Assembly: GCA_030407085.1 (NCBI GenBank)
Contig: CM059582.1
Location: 195,160,001 to 195,224,000 of the forward strand
Source: Trichopria drosophilae
Taxonomy: Eukaryota > Arthropoda > Insecta > Hymenoptera > Diapriidae
Direction of reading: 5' to 3'
Length of the DNA: 64,000 bases
Shown: piece by piece, positions 24,401 to 33,206 of the stretch
How positions within the stretch are numbered: position 1 is the first letter of the stretch
Layout: each line of letters begins with the position of its first letter
Position numbers and translations under genes: made by a program
Notes under the pieces: generated by a model
Databases searched by the model: none
Told to the model about the DNA's origin: nothing
Seen by the model: only the letters and a program-made list of their open reading frames with translations

Positions 24401-27400
24401 CCATATCTTTCTTTTAATATAAATAAAAACTAGCATGTCTGTATTTACATAAAAATTTAAAAGTTCGGTGGATTTACCCATATTTGTAAGTTCGGGTGAT
24501 ATTCAATGTTTCCGCAAGAAGACTTCATTCATGTTTATATCAATCATTTCTTTAGAATTCATTTATCAGATTATTTAACCTGCTTTATTGACGGTAAGTG
24601 GTGATAATTTCAAAAATCGATGAAAAAGTATGTGAAAAATGAAATACAATATCTTTCCAATGTTACATCTTGACTATTTCTGAATGTGTTACGTAAATTA
24701 TATTCTTAAGCGCTAACTGTAAGAAACACACAAATGAAATCTTCAAAATTCATGACTTTCGAGTTGCAGTTAATATTAGGATTTATGTAATTCCGTCAAC
24801 AATAGTCGTTTCAAAGCCTGCATTATTACTTTTACCGGTTTGATGAATAAATTGAGTTACATATACCTAAATAGGAGATAATTCAACGGTGTATTTTCCG
24901 AACATAATAAGGATATCTACTAGCGACTGTTTTATATCCACTAAAAAATGGATTTTACTTAAAAAAATAATTTTGCAGTTTCAGTTCTGGGTTAGGTAAT
25001 ATACTGCCAAAAAGAAAGATACAATTTCAGTTGATATATTAAAACAACTGTATCGACCGAAAAAAATCGACTTGTTAACAAATTCTTTAAAATGCATATA
25101 AATCAAATCCAAATATGCTTATAAACTGTAAAAAGAATCAAGTTCTTACCACATCAATGACGAATACCAATGAAACTAAGATTCTCACGCTTCGGTTGAA
25201 TCTCATCTCAAGATACTGAAACATAGATTACGGAACTGTGAATGGTATCTTAAAATAATACTGATTGTTCTCTCGTTTTAAACAAACCTCATAACACGAG
25301 TTGAGCTTTAGCGTTGTAAACACAGGAAGGTAAACAGTTGCCACAACGATTCCAGCGAAGATGATTGAAATGACCGTGATCCAATATTGAGTGCCAAAAT
25401 TATAAATTTCGGCTGGTGTTCCAAGAATTGTTACACCTGAGATAAAACTGAAATGGAGAAAGTAACATTAGAAGAGACTCAAAGTAAATTATTTTAGAAA
25501 TTTGGATTCTAAAGAGCATAATTATCTCTGATCTATGTTCAAAACTTGCAATGTAATGAAAGCTGTGACGCAATGGATTAAAGTTAAAGAGGATAGTATG
25601 CCGATCGGAATTAAACATTTACTGATGTTGGCATTGCTTCATTAATAAAGATGACTGAGTAAATTTTAATCAGACGGCGGTGATGATCATAAGAATTTGA
25701 ATCTGATTACGGAAACGTGCGCCATTACTGATAAGTTCGTTGAACTTATTTCTGAATAGTAATGAATGTTTGAATTGACGTAAGTTACTTTAGTGGAATC
25801 TTGACATAAAAACGAAAAATTACCTTACGATCAAGTAGGGTCAAATTGAAATAGTCAATAATCATAATGGGTAAACTTTAAACTTCGATTAAATATTCGT
25901 AGAATATTAAATAAGGTTTGTTTTTTGTAGCTAAATATTTCTAACCTCAATTGATATATTGTCTTTCTTTAAATTCTCAATTCTAAATTATTATGATTAG
26001 AACCGAAAATGAGTCTTATGCTAAAATTACCGAAATTTGTGTAATATTAGTAAAATATTGTGAAATTATTCTATTCGAAAATATAATGTCAGTTCTGAAG
26101 TAAGATCTGTACTAATAATACTGCCAGTTCATCCATTTCTGTTGAAGAAATGATAGTTTAATACAACGCAAATATAGTACTCTTAAAACAACATTTTTTA
26201 AGGATACTACTGAATTAGTTATTTTTAAGTATAATGACTTGAAAAGCATTTTGCATTCCACATATGGATGATTCTACTAAAAGGGATACAGAAACATGGA
26301 AACATACGATTCTTCAATTTTGCGTAAGTTATTTCATAAACTAGCATATATTAACTATCATTTCACAGATTTAAAAATAGTATATTTTACATTTCTTATT
26401 CATAAACGCGCTATTCAAAGTTGACTTAACTTTTTCACAAAAATAGCATTATACTGGTTTATTACTATTTAAAAGTATTTAACAGTATACGTAAAAAATT
26501 TCGCAGCATTAATTATAATTTATAACAAATTCTTAGATTTCACTATACAGGGTGACCCAATTAACTTGGACAGTCAAGTTTTAATTGAACCATAACCCTA
26601 ACAACGACCTTTGTTTTGAAGGTTATTTGAAGAAGACTTTTACCACCATATTCGCAAAATGCCGAAAATTCTTAGTCCGAAATGATTATTTATAATTCTC
26701 TACTGTGACCTTCGGAAGGTCAAATATGGAAAGCCGCTATATTTGGTAAAATAAAGGTTTTAAAGAAAAAAGTTTCGGATAAAAGTTGTTAAGAAAAAAG
26801 GCACCATCTTCCTGCATTATTAGTTTTGACTTTGTGGTCTATTTTCAAGGTTATTTGAACGTTAACATGTGTTTTTAATGCGAACTCCAGTCTTCTGAAA
26901 CCGGATTTGAGCAGAGCAAGAAAGTTGTAATATTTTCCTTCGTTTACATTAAAAATATACATTAAAAGTAATACATTAAAAAACATTTAGTAGAAATTCG
27001 TTATGTGGACATTTTCGAAATGGCTGACCTTGATTCCAATATAAAAACTAGATGCCTTCGACCCGGGGGCTGATGCTTCCGGGAATATTGCCATTTTAAC
27101 ACTGCCAGGAAAGAAGGCGGCAGAGGGTAGTTCTAGCATCGTTAGGTTCGAGTAGTATCTATACATATATTGTAACAATATCTTGTTCCTTAAATAGGGT
27201 GAATATGCCAATGAATGGACGGTTAAGCATTTTTCACACTTTGATCGATTGTAACTTTTGAATTCTTTTATGAAAATTTAATTATGATACCACCATTAGA
27301 ATCGTTAGACTCTGCTCTTTATGACCGTGTAGTTCAACCTTTGATTTTATTTAATTATTAACCTCGTCTTCATACGTTTGTAAAAAAATCCGCTAAACCC

Positions 27401-30400
27401 CAATGAATAGACGGGTTAAATCAAATGGGACGTTTTAAGTACCAGTTTTCGATGGCTTTAAAACTTTGATTTGATTTTATAAAATAATAAACACTGGAAG
27501 ATCAATAGTACTGTAAATATTGTTTTGAATGTTCAAAGAACATAAAAATATGTATTTTGTTGCATGTTGTGCATCATACATTCATAAGAAATAGAAATAT
27601 GTAGAAAATCGTCCATTCATTGGTAGTCGTCCATTCACTCACATATTCACCCTATATTAAAATTGAAAATGAGCATCTTCAAAACTCCGACCCCGACCGC
27701 AGGTCAGCCGAAGCACTGATAAATGAGCACGTCTTGTTCACACTGATGCTTAAAAAAAACGCGGTTCAGTCGCGTTTTTGAGAGTTGGGGTTGCAGGAAA
27801 TAATTTTTTTTTATATGTGGGATACTTCGGTTTCCGTTTTTTACGGTATTATAGTTGATTTTACGAAGAAATGAATAAAACCTTTTTTGTAGAGAATTCG
27901 ATGTTCTATATTTTTTGTTTAAAACATTCTTTTGTACGATTTGTATTTTTTGTTAAAAAATGGAAAAAACGTGTTTTTTGAGCGTTTTTTTGTTAAACCG
28001 CCCCATAATCTAGTATGCATTGTCTCCAAAAACTAATCAGATCTAAGTTTGGCCAAGAGAAACCCAAATCCGTTTGTACTTTTTAAATTCGTCCTGTCAG
28101 TCGCGAGATATCGCGTATACAAAATGTTGCCCACGGACGGACGGACGTACAACCTAACGGACACCAATTTTTTTATTGTTGCTTTGGGTTCTTTAGGGCC
28201 TGAAACGTCGACATTTGATGAAAAACTATAGGGTAATTTTTTGGCGGGAACTGACCAAATTCAATACTTCGCCAGTAAACAAATTATGAATAATGCCAGG
28301 GGATGGGGAGCTTGCTGCAGTACTGAAAATTGCAATTATTAAGAAGACATATTTGATCATAACCACATGATTTCGAGTATAAATATTACCACTTTCCACA
28401 TTTGGCCTTCTGAAGGTTAATTTAGAAAATTATAAATAACCATTTAAGACTGAGAATTTTTCGCTTTTTCCGAATATGGTGACAAAAGTAATGATTCGCA
28501 TTTCAAAAAATCACTTTAACCTCAAATAACCTTGAAGACAAAGGTCATAGTCAGTGTCTAATCAGCCCCGTCATATCGAATAATTTTTGTTGCAAACAGC
28601 TTCTTACCTAATCGCGATATTTAAAAGGGTCACTCTGTATATGTCTTTAACAAAAGAAAATATTGTAATATTTATCGTTTCCCAAGACTTTTAATTCCGA
28701 AAACACTATTTTTCCGGACATGAGATTTTTACTTGACATTTGCTATGTTGCTATTTTTTAAGTCGATGATAATGAATGTGAAGCTTAATTTAAAAAATGG
28801 CGAATCCAATATAGAAGACGAGTTTTACATAACTCTATGATTTTGCTTGATTATATAATTCTTGGATTATTTGAGTTGCTGATCACGAATAAGAAATCCA
28901 TCTTTCAAACATTTTGGCAGGTTCAATACAGCGAATGGTTTATCCGAAAACTGATTGCTTTTGTTTTAATCATATAACTTCGGACTTTTTGAAGTCGCTA
29001 ATTATGAGTACTAATATCTATTTCATAAAATTAAGATGGAAGCATAAACACCACTCACAAATTAGAAGAATTCACTCTAAATCGCAATATTTAGAAACTT
29101 TGATGATTTATGGTATGAATTTAATCACATTGTCATAGCTGATATTGTTATGTCAAAATAACTTAATTATCTGTTAAATTTACGGACAACTCTATTAAAT
29201 TAACAAATGATTGGAGCAAAATTACAGAAATTGATCAGTATTGACTTCCAATGAAATTTCCAAATTAGTTTTCTGTGTGTAGTTAAAGTAAACTACATGT
29301 AATATATGAACTTAAGTCAGTCTAGCATATTAGATCCCTGATTTTTTAATTTTGAAAACCTGACTACTGATTCTATATCGGCAACCCCGAAAACCTCCGA
29401 GGTGTAAATATCTACTGAATCAACCAAATTTTCGGACTTTCGTTCACTATATTGGATCTGACATTCCAAATTTAAAAAATGTGATAATGGATTCGTAGTC
29501 CTGAAAAATAAATTTGAATTTAATCAAATGAAGTAGCTATGAAATTTATAATAATAACAATTAATTTTCCTGAAGTTTAGTTTTTTACTTTATAATGTAT
29601 CTTCAAAGTAATTCACCAATAAATAAAATTTATTTAAACAAAAAATGTTATAATTCAATATAATAATTAAAAAAAATAATTACAATTTATTTTTGAATGT
29701 GTACAATTTTTGTGTTACATCTAACACAGGCATTTGCTAATGAATAATTCATAAGCATTCTGTACATTAACGATTAAGTTGAAGAATGCATCCTGCTTCG
29801 TATCTCATTTGCACAAGGTATTTAGATTACGGAGTATGTGTAAACATTGATACAGATTTACACTAGAATCTCAGACAATGCCAATATTTGTATAATATTG
29901 GCAATACTAGCCTACTTATTTTCACAAGGTCAGGTTCGTAGATAATTTTTAATGACGCTATTGCAGTTTGCACGAGACAAATCCAAAGGATTTAATTGCA
30001 TTAATTATCCTGTTGTATTTCCGGACCATATAATGACGTTAATTACCGATATCATTGATTGACTTATATGAAGGCTCGTTTCAGATAATTAAAAAGTTAT
30101 TTATTCTACTCTATTTTTCTTTCTGCAAATGGCCGAGTCATGAAATGCATTTATAAGAATGAAAATATTTGTATGGCTTTATGATAAAAGTTGGTACAGC
30201 TGCAATTTTTAGATAATGATTATTAATTGTTGAACTGACGATATCTATGGGAAAGGAATGCTATTGCAAAAATTATCGTTTTCAGGGAACCTTTCGTAGT
30301 CATTTTTGTGATATTTTTTGGTGTTTTTATGTGAGTAACTCATTGTAGGGGGCTTTCTACCCCCGTGTACCATGATTCTGAGGTTTTAAAAGCTGTTTCG

Positions 30401-33206
30401 TCTGTTGTCTTTACCATGCCTACTTTGTGTAAAGGAAAAAAGGATAGATGATCTGTCGGAAACGACATAACAGAGCTCAATAAAGATTCAACAATTTCAT
30501 GTTGCCCTATAAGTGAACCTCCATTCTGAAAGGATTTTTTTCCAGAATCCAAATATGACCTTCAAAATATCAATTGGCTCCAGTTTTTTTTTATATATTG
30601 AAGGTGAATGGGGTAAAAATTCCGCGGAAGAAAATACCGATATCCCTCCAGTAACAGTCAATTCTGATAAGATTTTTCCCTCAGAATCCAAATACGTATG
30701 CCAAAATATTGATGAGCATTTAGTTTTTGCCTAAATTGAAGGTCAGAGTGGTCATAAATCGTGTTTTTAGACATTTTTTACATATATACTATATAATGCG
30801 ACGCAAAAATATGGAGAAATGCAAAACGATCGACCCAATATGTCCGACGAACTTTTTGAAATTCGAATCACGTTAAATTCGTTATCGTCTTAGGTACTTT
30901 TAAAAAAAAAACAGAAAAAATGTTCTAAAACACGATTTTGTACCAATTTGACCTTCAATTTGGGGAAAAAATAGTTCCAATTCGATATTTTGGTATCAGA
31001 ATAGATTGTTGCTGGTAGGAAAACAGAATTTGATGGGAGGCGACTAAATGCTCAAAAGTTCTTAGAATCGAAGACAAATTACTGGGTTAAAAATGTTAAA
31101 TTGTAATCATCATCATGAATTTACATCAATGAGTAAATGATTGATTTCAAGCCCTCGTTATTGTTTTACTCGTCCTTGTACACAGAAAAAAAATAGTTAG
31201 AACGAGAAAGGTTGTTGCTCCAACTACAAAAAGTAGTAAATATACCCCAGCGACACTTTCTAGTTGATGTTACTATTTCAGTTCAATTAACCAATAGTTA
31301 TATTGCCTGTGAATGAATTATTCAATAAATTTGAATTGGATACAATAAAAAGGTAACATTTTCTTATTGAAATTGATTGCAGAAGCAACGAAAACAAATT
31401 CAGAAACGGTACACTTAAAGAATAGTAATTGATTTTTACTGAATTTTCGTGTCTTTATTTTCAGTAGACGGCAACAACGTCTTCAATTTTTAGACACTTC
31501 GGTTTTAAGATGTCTAAATCACCTTTTCAGAATAAGACACTTCTAATTGTCATACCATCCTCTATTAAAATATCCATAAAACACCTGATTTTCCAACACA
31601 TAGCTGAAGTTTTATCTTTATTATGTAGTAACAGAAATCATTTAATTATCTAATTAAGATAGTTCAGTTTGGGACTACTTAGGATAGCGCAAATAGATTA
31701 TTGATTTTGGTCACTAAATCTGTTCAAATAGTAAGTATTAAACAAGTTTGATAGCAAACTATTTGGTTTAACTTTATTCATTCGGTTAGAATAAGCAAAG
31801 AAATGCAGAGCTTTGTTTTGTTTGCCATATCCGAAACCACAACCAAACTTTTTCGGTTACAGGAACCGAACCAGTTTAGTTAAGGTAACTGCATCACCAG
31901 GTTGGATAGCAACATCCTGATTTTTTGGAGGAAACTGAATTACCAACCACACAAAACCAGTTCAGTTAGTTTTCCAACAGTTTAGTTCCGGTAACCAGAT
32001 TTCTCTTTCATACGATCGCAACCGTTTCAAAATTTAAAAAATATTTACTTTACGATTTGCAAAATATTATGCAGTTGTATCTAATAAAGCACACTGCAAT
32101 CGTAAACTAGAGTCGAAACACTTATAATAGTTTTTAATAGTACGAATCGTATTAGATTTATTCAATCACATAAAAAAAATAATTTCAATTTTTGAGATAA
32201 AAAAGTCACTGCTTGGAACTGGTACAACTAACATTTTTAAAGAAATTCTGTTTGTGCGAAGATTATTTTGTAGCGAAAGGTAATTTTCCACAATTTTAAT
32301 ACTCATCGTAACGATATTAATAGTATATAATTTATTTCGATTTATATAAATTTAAACAATAACACCGATAAAACATCATGCCTTTCTTTCGAATAATCAC
32401 TATCTTCTTGACTCGTCTCTTTACCTATTAAAAATGTACATAAATTATAGCTAAAGAAATCAGTTTTCGGTAATTAGAAACTATTAATAAAAGATTGGGG
32501 ATACAAACCAAGGAAAAAAGTTACAATAAGGAAATGGGAAAAACTGAAAAAATGGGATACAGTTAAAATAAGAAAAATTCCGCAGATACCAAAAACTACG
32601 AAGCTGCATAAACATTATCAATACTTATTTTTTACTGTCATCAATTGGTGTCATTATTTTATCAATAATTTATTTAACTTTCCGTAACTTTCTAATAGAT
32701 ATTCATGTTAAGTATCAACCTACCCAGAAAAATTCAATATCTATACTAAAAAAACAATTTATTTTGTACCATGATATGTAACTTTATCCTTTTTCCGAAT
32801 AAATTATAAACGGTTTATAATACGTCGCAACATTTTTTTCAAATCAATTTAAAACATTACTAGTTTTATTTTGTGATGTATCAGGCTGTTTATATTTCAG
32901 CGGCTATAAACATTATCGTCATCTCAACACGAAAGCGTCAATCACCATGACGTAACAGGTTGTAAACATAATTACAAAAAAAAAAGAATATTGCAATAGT
33001 CATTTTATGTAAAATCATCACCTAGCAACCAGCGATGAGCAAACTGGAAACAGCTTCATGTTACTTCCTCCAAGCAGGTAATCTTTAGTCGAAGAATTTC
33101 TTGCTTTCCTGTAGTGCCAGATACCAGCAGATGCTGAGATGCCCAGCATCCCTGCAAACGCCAGCCAATCGACCCAGTGGAAGTAAAAACGTTTGTCTTG
33201 AACCAT
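12472..33206 (-). CDS. SLC5-family sodium-coupled solute transporter, whole coding region (13 exons)
   Basis: Predicted Na+-driven symporter of the plasma membrane, of the type annotated in insects as sodium-coupled monocarboxylate or sodium-dependent multivitamin transporter (SLC5A5/6/8/12 group). Joining 33206-33022, 25447-25288, 25215-25150, 22275-22224, 22155-22088, 20001-19847, 19764-19624, 16293-16069, 15917-15734, 15399-15313, 15041-14872, 12838-12680 and 12604-12502 gives 585 in-frame codons with GT-AG at every junction, close to the usual 580-620 residues. Family marks: HWVDW before the first helix, VASFIS in core helix 1 (the A-x-x-I sodium-site pattern), GGLRAVVWTDALQ, HGIPGLFISGIFGAALSSLS (the A-x-x-S-S sodium-site pattern) and FTLGMLLPWANSKGAFVGA. 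Substrate cannot be told from sequence alone; iodide, lactate/pyruvate and vitamin carriers share these motifs. Introns of 7.6, 2.9, 2.1, 3.3 and 2.0 kb hold most of the repeats listed here. Confidence 0.93.
12502..12604 (-). CDS. SLC5 transporter exon 13 (residues 551-585; last clear coding exon)
   Basis: Encodes the cytoplasmic tail WLPEPKIYDDMYVRRSSNLL then LSNIPSRHPRTIPT. Two endings are possible. Read through, nine more codons lead to TAA at 12474-12472, and an AATAAA signal follows at 12456-12451. Alternatively the consensus donor ACG/GTAAGT at 12502/12501 splices to a further exon to the left that I could not identify. The polyadenylation signal 16 nt after the stop favours the first reading; the perfect donor favours the second. 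Confidence 0.85.
12680..12838 (-). CDS. SLC5 transporter coding exon 12 (residues 498-550)
   Basis: Reads EDDIFPLYRLSYHWISFLGA followed by a helix ending GLITTCLTGG, then RDPSTINKDLLSPVIHK. The LY-(L/I)SY-W motif and the last helix are typical of the C-terminal end of insect members. Acceptor TTATTTTACAG, donor CATAA/GTATGT. Confidence 0.93.
13320..14370. repeat. Head-to-head array of the GATTACGAATCTGA dispersed repeat
   Basis: Two minus-sense units (13320-13545), two or three plus-sense units (13780-14045, each with ACTCGGGGGTTTTTGGGGTC) and two minus-sense units (14090-14370). The outer minus-sense blocks end with a common tail, (A)AAGAAAAATGTGCGCC ... AAAGGGTTAA, which also ends the blocks at about 21820 and 46580. 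It lies in the intron between exons 11 and 12. Confidence 0.7.
14391..14849. mobile_element. GGGTGCACCTC-type palindromic MITE, second copy
   Basis: Left GGGGTGTACCTCCTTAAAAA then ACAAATCACAAAACAGACAC; right the inverse, ending GATTTGTCGAGTTTTTGAGG TAACCCC. The centre (about 14530-14710) is unrelated sequence and may be a secondary insertion. It ends 23 nt from exon 11. Confidence 0.75.
14872..15041 (-). CDS. SLC5 transporter coding exon 11 (residues 442-497)
   Basis: Encodes the GAFVGAIVGFVIAGWASLGA helix, then a hydrophilic outer loop GHCEGNITRKYIQQFEFV. The NIT triplet is a possible N-glycosylation site; that loop is usually variable and extracellular in the family. Donor GTGAA/GTAAGT; the split codon becomes asparagine with exon 12. 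A palindromic MITE ends 23 nt downstream of this exon, inside the intron. Confidence 0.92.
15313..15399 (-). CDS. SLC5 transporter coding exon 10 (residues 413-441)
   Basis: A 29-codon phase-0 exon. It reads TTNSLAAIAAGTSFGVFTLG then MLLPWANSK, the family's G--LGLF-LGM--PWAN-KGA pattern completed by the first residues of exon 11. Acceptor ACTAATTGCAG, donor AAG/GTAAGT. Confidence 0.93.
15734..15917 (-). CDS. SLC5 transporter coding exon 9 (residues 351-412)
   Basis: Completes the Na2 motif and reads SSLSVGLNSTSVVLLEDFLK then GCFKLKPSEKWASIFVKSVV and a helix ending VEKLGGILA. The acceptor is CGAGTTTAG, which keeps AG/C = Ser in frame; a CGAG a few bases upstream is not an acceptor. Donor GCT/GTAAGT. 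Confidence 0.93.
16069..16293 (-). CDS. SLC5 transporter coding exon 8 (residues 276-350)
   Basis: Two helices separated by an outer loop: AIVLFSVGTVLFISLCCVCG, then PPKCDPRATGLIFSDDQLLP (the family's CDP---G-----DQL-P signature) and HGIPGLFISGIFGAAL. The last helix is core helix 8, whose A-x-x-S-S pattern builds the conserved Na2 sodium site; the first serine of the pair is split across the exon 8/9 junction. Donor CTTAG/GTAACT. Confidence 0.94.
16727..17123. mobile_element. MITE with TACACTGAGAAAAGTGTA termini, copy B
   Basis: Left TACACTGAGAAAAGTGTA, right ACACTTTTCTCAGTGTA, with TA at both outer edges as in Tc1/mariner-type elements. It shares internal words with copy A at 2343-2632. About 397 bp and non-coding, in the SLC5 intron between exons 7 and 8. 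Confidence 0.75.
17228..17690. repeat. Diverged minisatellite, ~49-bp unit, ~10 copies
   Basis: The word AAAATCTTCTATCGATG and variants recur at about 17231, 17274, 17324, 17360, 17410, 17461, 17509, 17558, 17607 and 17644. Each is followed by TAAAACTTTC and GAAAGAAGTTT-like words. Spacing is mostly 43-51 nt. It starts about 100 nt after the MITE at 16727-17123. Confidence 0.65.
19143..19535. mobile_element. Same MITE family, copy 2, inside an SLC5 intron
   Basis: The left arm has AGCAATCTAAAGCTGTCAAA, TGCGCCATAAAC and CAAGGGCAGCCGCGTGAAGT. The right arm has CATCCGGTAGCCCTTG and TTATGGCGCCAAG. It lies in the intron between exons 7 and 8. The 105-codon open frame across it is an accident of the hairpin. 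Confidence 0.8.
19624..19764 (-). CDS. SLC5 transporter coding exon 7 (residues 229-275)
   Basis: Encodes NFDSSLYTRHTVWSVLFGSW, a helix, then SVNQTMVQRYQSLVDTKTCK. The R-T-V-W and N-Q---VQR patterns are the family's helix 6-7 region; the NQT-VQR stretch follows the helix that lines the substrate path. Acceptor TTGAATTCAG, donor GTT/GTAAGT. The intron to exon 6 is only 82 nt. Confidence 0.93.
19847..20001 (-). CDS. SLC5 transporter coding exon 6 (residues 178-228)
   Basis: Begins GGLRAVVWTDALQVGIMVAA, one of the best conserved stretches in SLC5 symporters, then a helix and a loop reading GGVSEIWHRASEAKRIVFL. Donor AAA/GTAATA; the split codon becomes asparagine with exon 7. The exon is 155 nt, and the acceptor GATTTTTAG directly precedes the first glycine codon. 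Confidence 0.94.
21490..21820. repeat. Minus-sense units of the GATTACGAATCTGA dispersed repeat
   Basis: Three partial units with CCGCCATTTTGAATTT, GATTCATAAACAGCGAT and the terminal AAAGAAAAATGTATGC ... AAAGGGTTAA tail. Part of the large intron between SLC5 exons 5 and 6; the rest of 20010-21490 shows no other structure I can name. Confidence 0.6.
22088..22155 (-). CDS. SLC5 transporter coding exon 5 (residues 155-177)
   Basis: Encodes VSGINIHLIGSIVCLTCVFY then TVL, the helix that precedes the conserved GG(L/M)RAV-TD motif. Acceptor ACTATTTCAG, donor CTG/GTAAGT. The intron to exon 4 is 68 nt. In other family members the same place reads VTG--L------C--Y-TLGG. Confidence 0.92.
22224..22275 (-). 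CDS. SLC5 transporter coding exon 4 (residues 138-154)
   Basis: A 52-nt micro-exon encoding VLYQSIVVYVPALALSQ plus the first base of a split valine. It matches the family's helix with the (G)IVLYAPALAL pattern. Acceptor TTTTTTCAG, donor CAAG/GTAATG. Too short to be found by open-frame length, but both neighbours demand it for frame and protein continuity. Confidence 0.9.
22647..22784. mobile_element. GTCGAAAAACCGACAG-word palindromic element, copy 2
   Basis: A short copy: GGGTCGAAAACTGACAAACG at the left and TGATTTGTCGGTTTTTCGAC at the right, with about five words per arm. It lies in the SLC5 intron between exons 3 and 4. Confidence 0.7.
23317..23542. mobile_element. GTCGAAAAACCGACAG-word palindromic element, copy 3
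   Basis: Left AGGTCGAAAAACCGAGAAAC, right GTGATTTGTCGGTTTTCGAT. Forward words up to about 23420, reverse words after 23440. It is 530 nt from copy 2, in the same intron. Confidence 0.75.
24061..24297. mobile_element. Short inverted-repeat element with hammerhead-like core
   Basis: GGCTTATAACCTACAAAG at the left, CTTTGTAGGTTATAAGCTC at the right, with further pairing of AGAAAAAATTCTTAATAATAGAG. The left half shares its layout with 39512-39640 (a GGCTTTTAACCTACGAAGT word, then CAACGTTTCGGA and TTCAGG), which suggests two relics of one family. The CAACGTTTCGG...TTCAGG pattern is reminiscent of Penelope-like retroelement terminal repeats. Confidence 0.55.
24128..24166 (-). ncRNA. Hammerhead-ribozyme-like motif, inactive variant
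   Basis: Minus strand: CCTC, CTGAACA, A, GGATC-AGTAG-GATCC, GAAA, C/G, TT, GAGG. Stem I (4 bp) and stem II (5 bp) pair perfectly and stem III is a single loopless C-G as in minimal hammerheads. The core CUGANGA has C in place of the catalytic G8, so cleavage is not expected. Confidence 0.4.
25150..25215 (-). CDS. SLC5 transporter coding exon 3 (residues 116-137)
   Basis: A 66-nt phase-0 exon encoding YLEMRFNRSVRILVSLVFVI then DV. It completes the family motif YEYLE-RF and starts the next helix. Acceptor ATGTTTCAG, donor GTG/GTAAGA. It lies 72 nt from exon 2. Confidence 0.92.
25288..25447 (-). CDS. SLC5 transporter coding exon 2 (residues 62-115)
   Basis: Acceptor TTCTCCATTTCAG, donor GAG/GTTTG. 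It reads FISGVTILGTPAEIYNFGTQ, then a hydrophobic helix and YLPVFTTLKLNSCYE. This is the family stretch that runs from core helix 1 through helix 2 and ends at the conserved (A/C)YEYLE-RF boundary. The exon is 160 nt and joins exon 1 in frame across a 7.6-kb intron. Confidence 0.93.
27195..27654. mobile_element. Nested TIR element, TAGGGTGAATATG ends
   Basis: Left TAGGGTGAATATGCCAATGA ATGGACG; right the inverse (CGTCCATTCATTGG, a duplicated CGTCCATTCACTC, then CATATTCACCCTA). About 460 bp, lying wholly inside the 26548-28637 element. Confidence 0.65.
27661..28290 (+). repeat. Unclassified dispersed repeat, copy 1
   Basis: Begins ATTGAAAATGAGCATCTTCA and contains CCGACCCCGACCGCAGGTCAG, GAGATATCGCGT, GGACGGACGGACG, GAAACGTCGACATTTGATGA and GACCAAATTCAATACTTCG. 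The first and last parts recur inverted at 52254-51790. Confidence 0.65.
30520..31080. repeat. Imperfect hairpin repeat
   Basis: TTGAAGGTCAGAGTGGTCATAAATCGTGTTTTTAGACATT (about 30737-30775) pairs with AAAATGTTCTAAAACACGATTTTGT ... TTTGACCTTCAA (about 30917-30958). Outer words around CCAAAATATTGA also pair. The 60-73-codon frames here are hairpin artefacts. The surrounding stretch 28640-33000 shows no other clear element apart from two dispersed-repeat units at about 28760 and 29330-29500. Confidence 0.5.
33022..33206 (-). CDS. SLC5 transporter coding exon 1 (residues 1-61 plus split Ser62)
   Basis: Starts with ATG GTT CAA GAC. The A of the ATG is the second base after a good acceptor (TTTTTATATCTAG then GATGG at 33207), so a non-coding exon lies upstream. 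It encodes a short N-terminus, the FHWVDW motif, the first hydrophobic helix (about residues 14-30), a basic loop and the start of core helix 1 (LFPVCSSLVA). The donor is CTAG/GTGATG; the last two bases, AG, complete a serine codon with exon 2. There is no in-frame stop problem and no competing ATG. Confidence 0.92.

Larger units (their letters stand above)
26548..28637. mobile_element. 2.1-kb element with CAGGGTGACCC termini and TA target duplication
   Basis: Left TA/CAGGGTGACCCAATTAAC, right GGGTCACTCTG/TA. The terminal repeats extend for 190-270 nt with shared words ACCTTTGTTTTGAAGGTTATTTGA, CACCATATTCG, AAAATTCTTAGTC and ATTATTTATAATT. No transposase is readable. Two further repeats are nested inside (27195-27654 and 27661-28290). 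TA duplication suggests the Tc1/mariner superfamily. It sits in the largest SLC5 intron. A solitary CAGGGTGATCC end lies at about 47932. Confidence 0.7.

Noticed and set aside
30340..30552. 70-codon minus-strand frame ending ESWYTGVESPLQ
   Set aside because: No family recognised; it adjoins a hairpin repeat and has no splice or start context.
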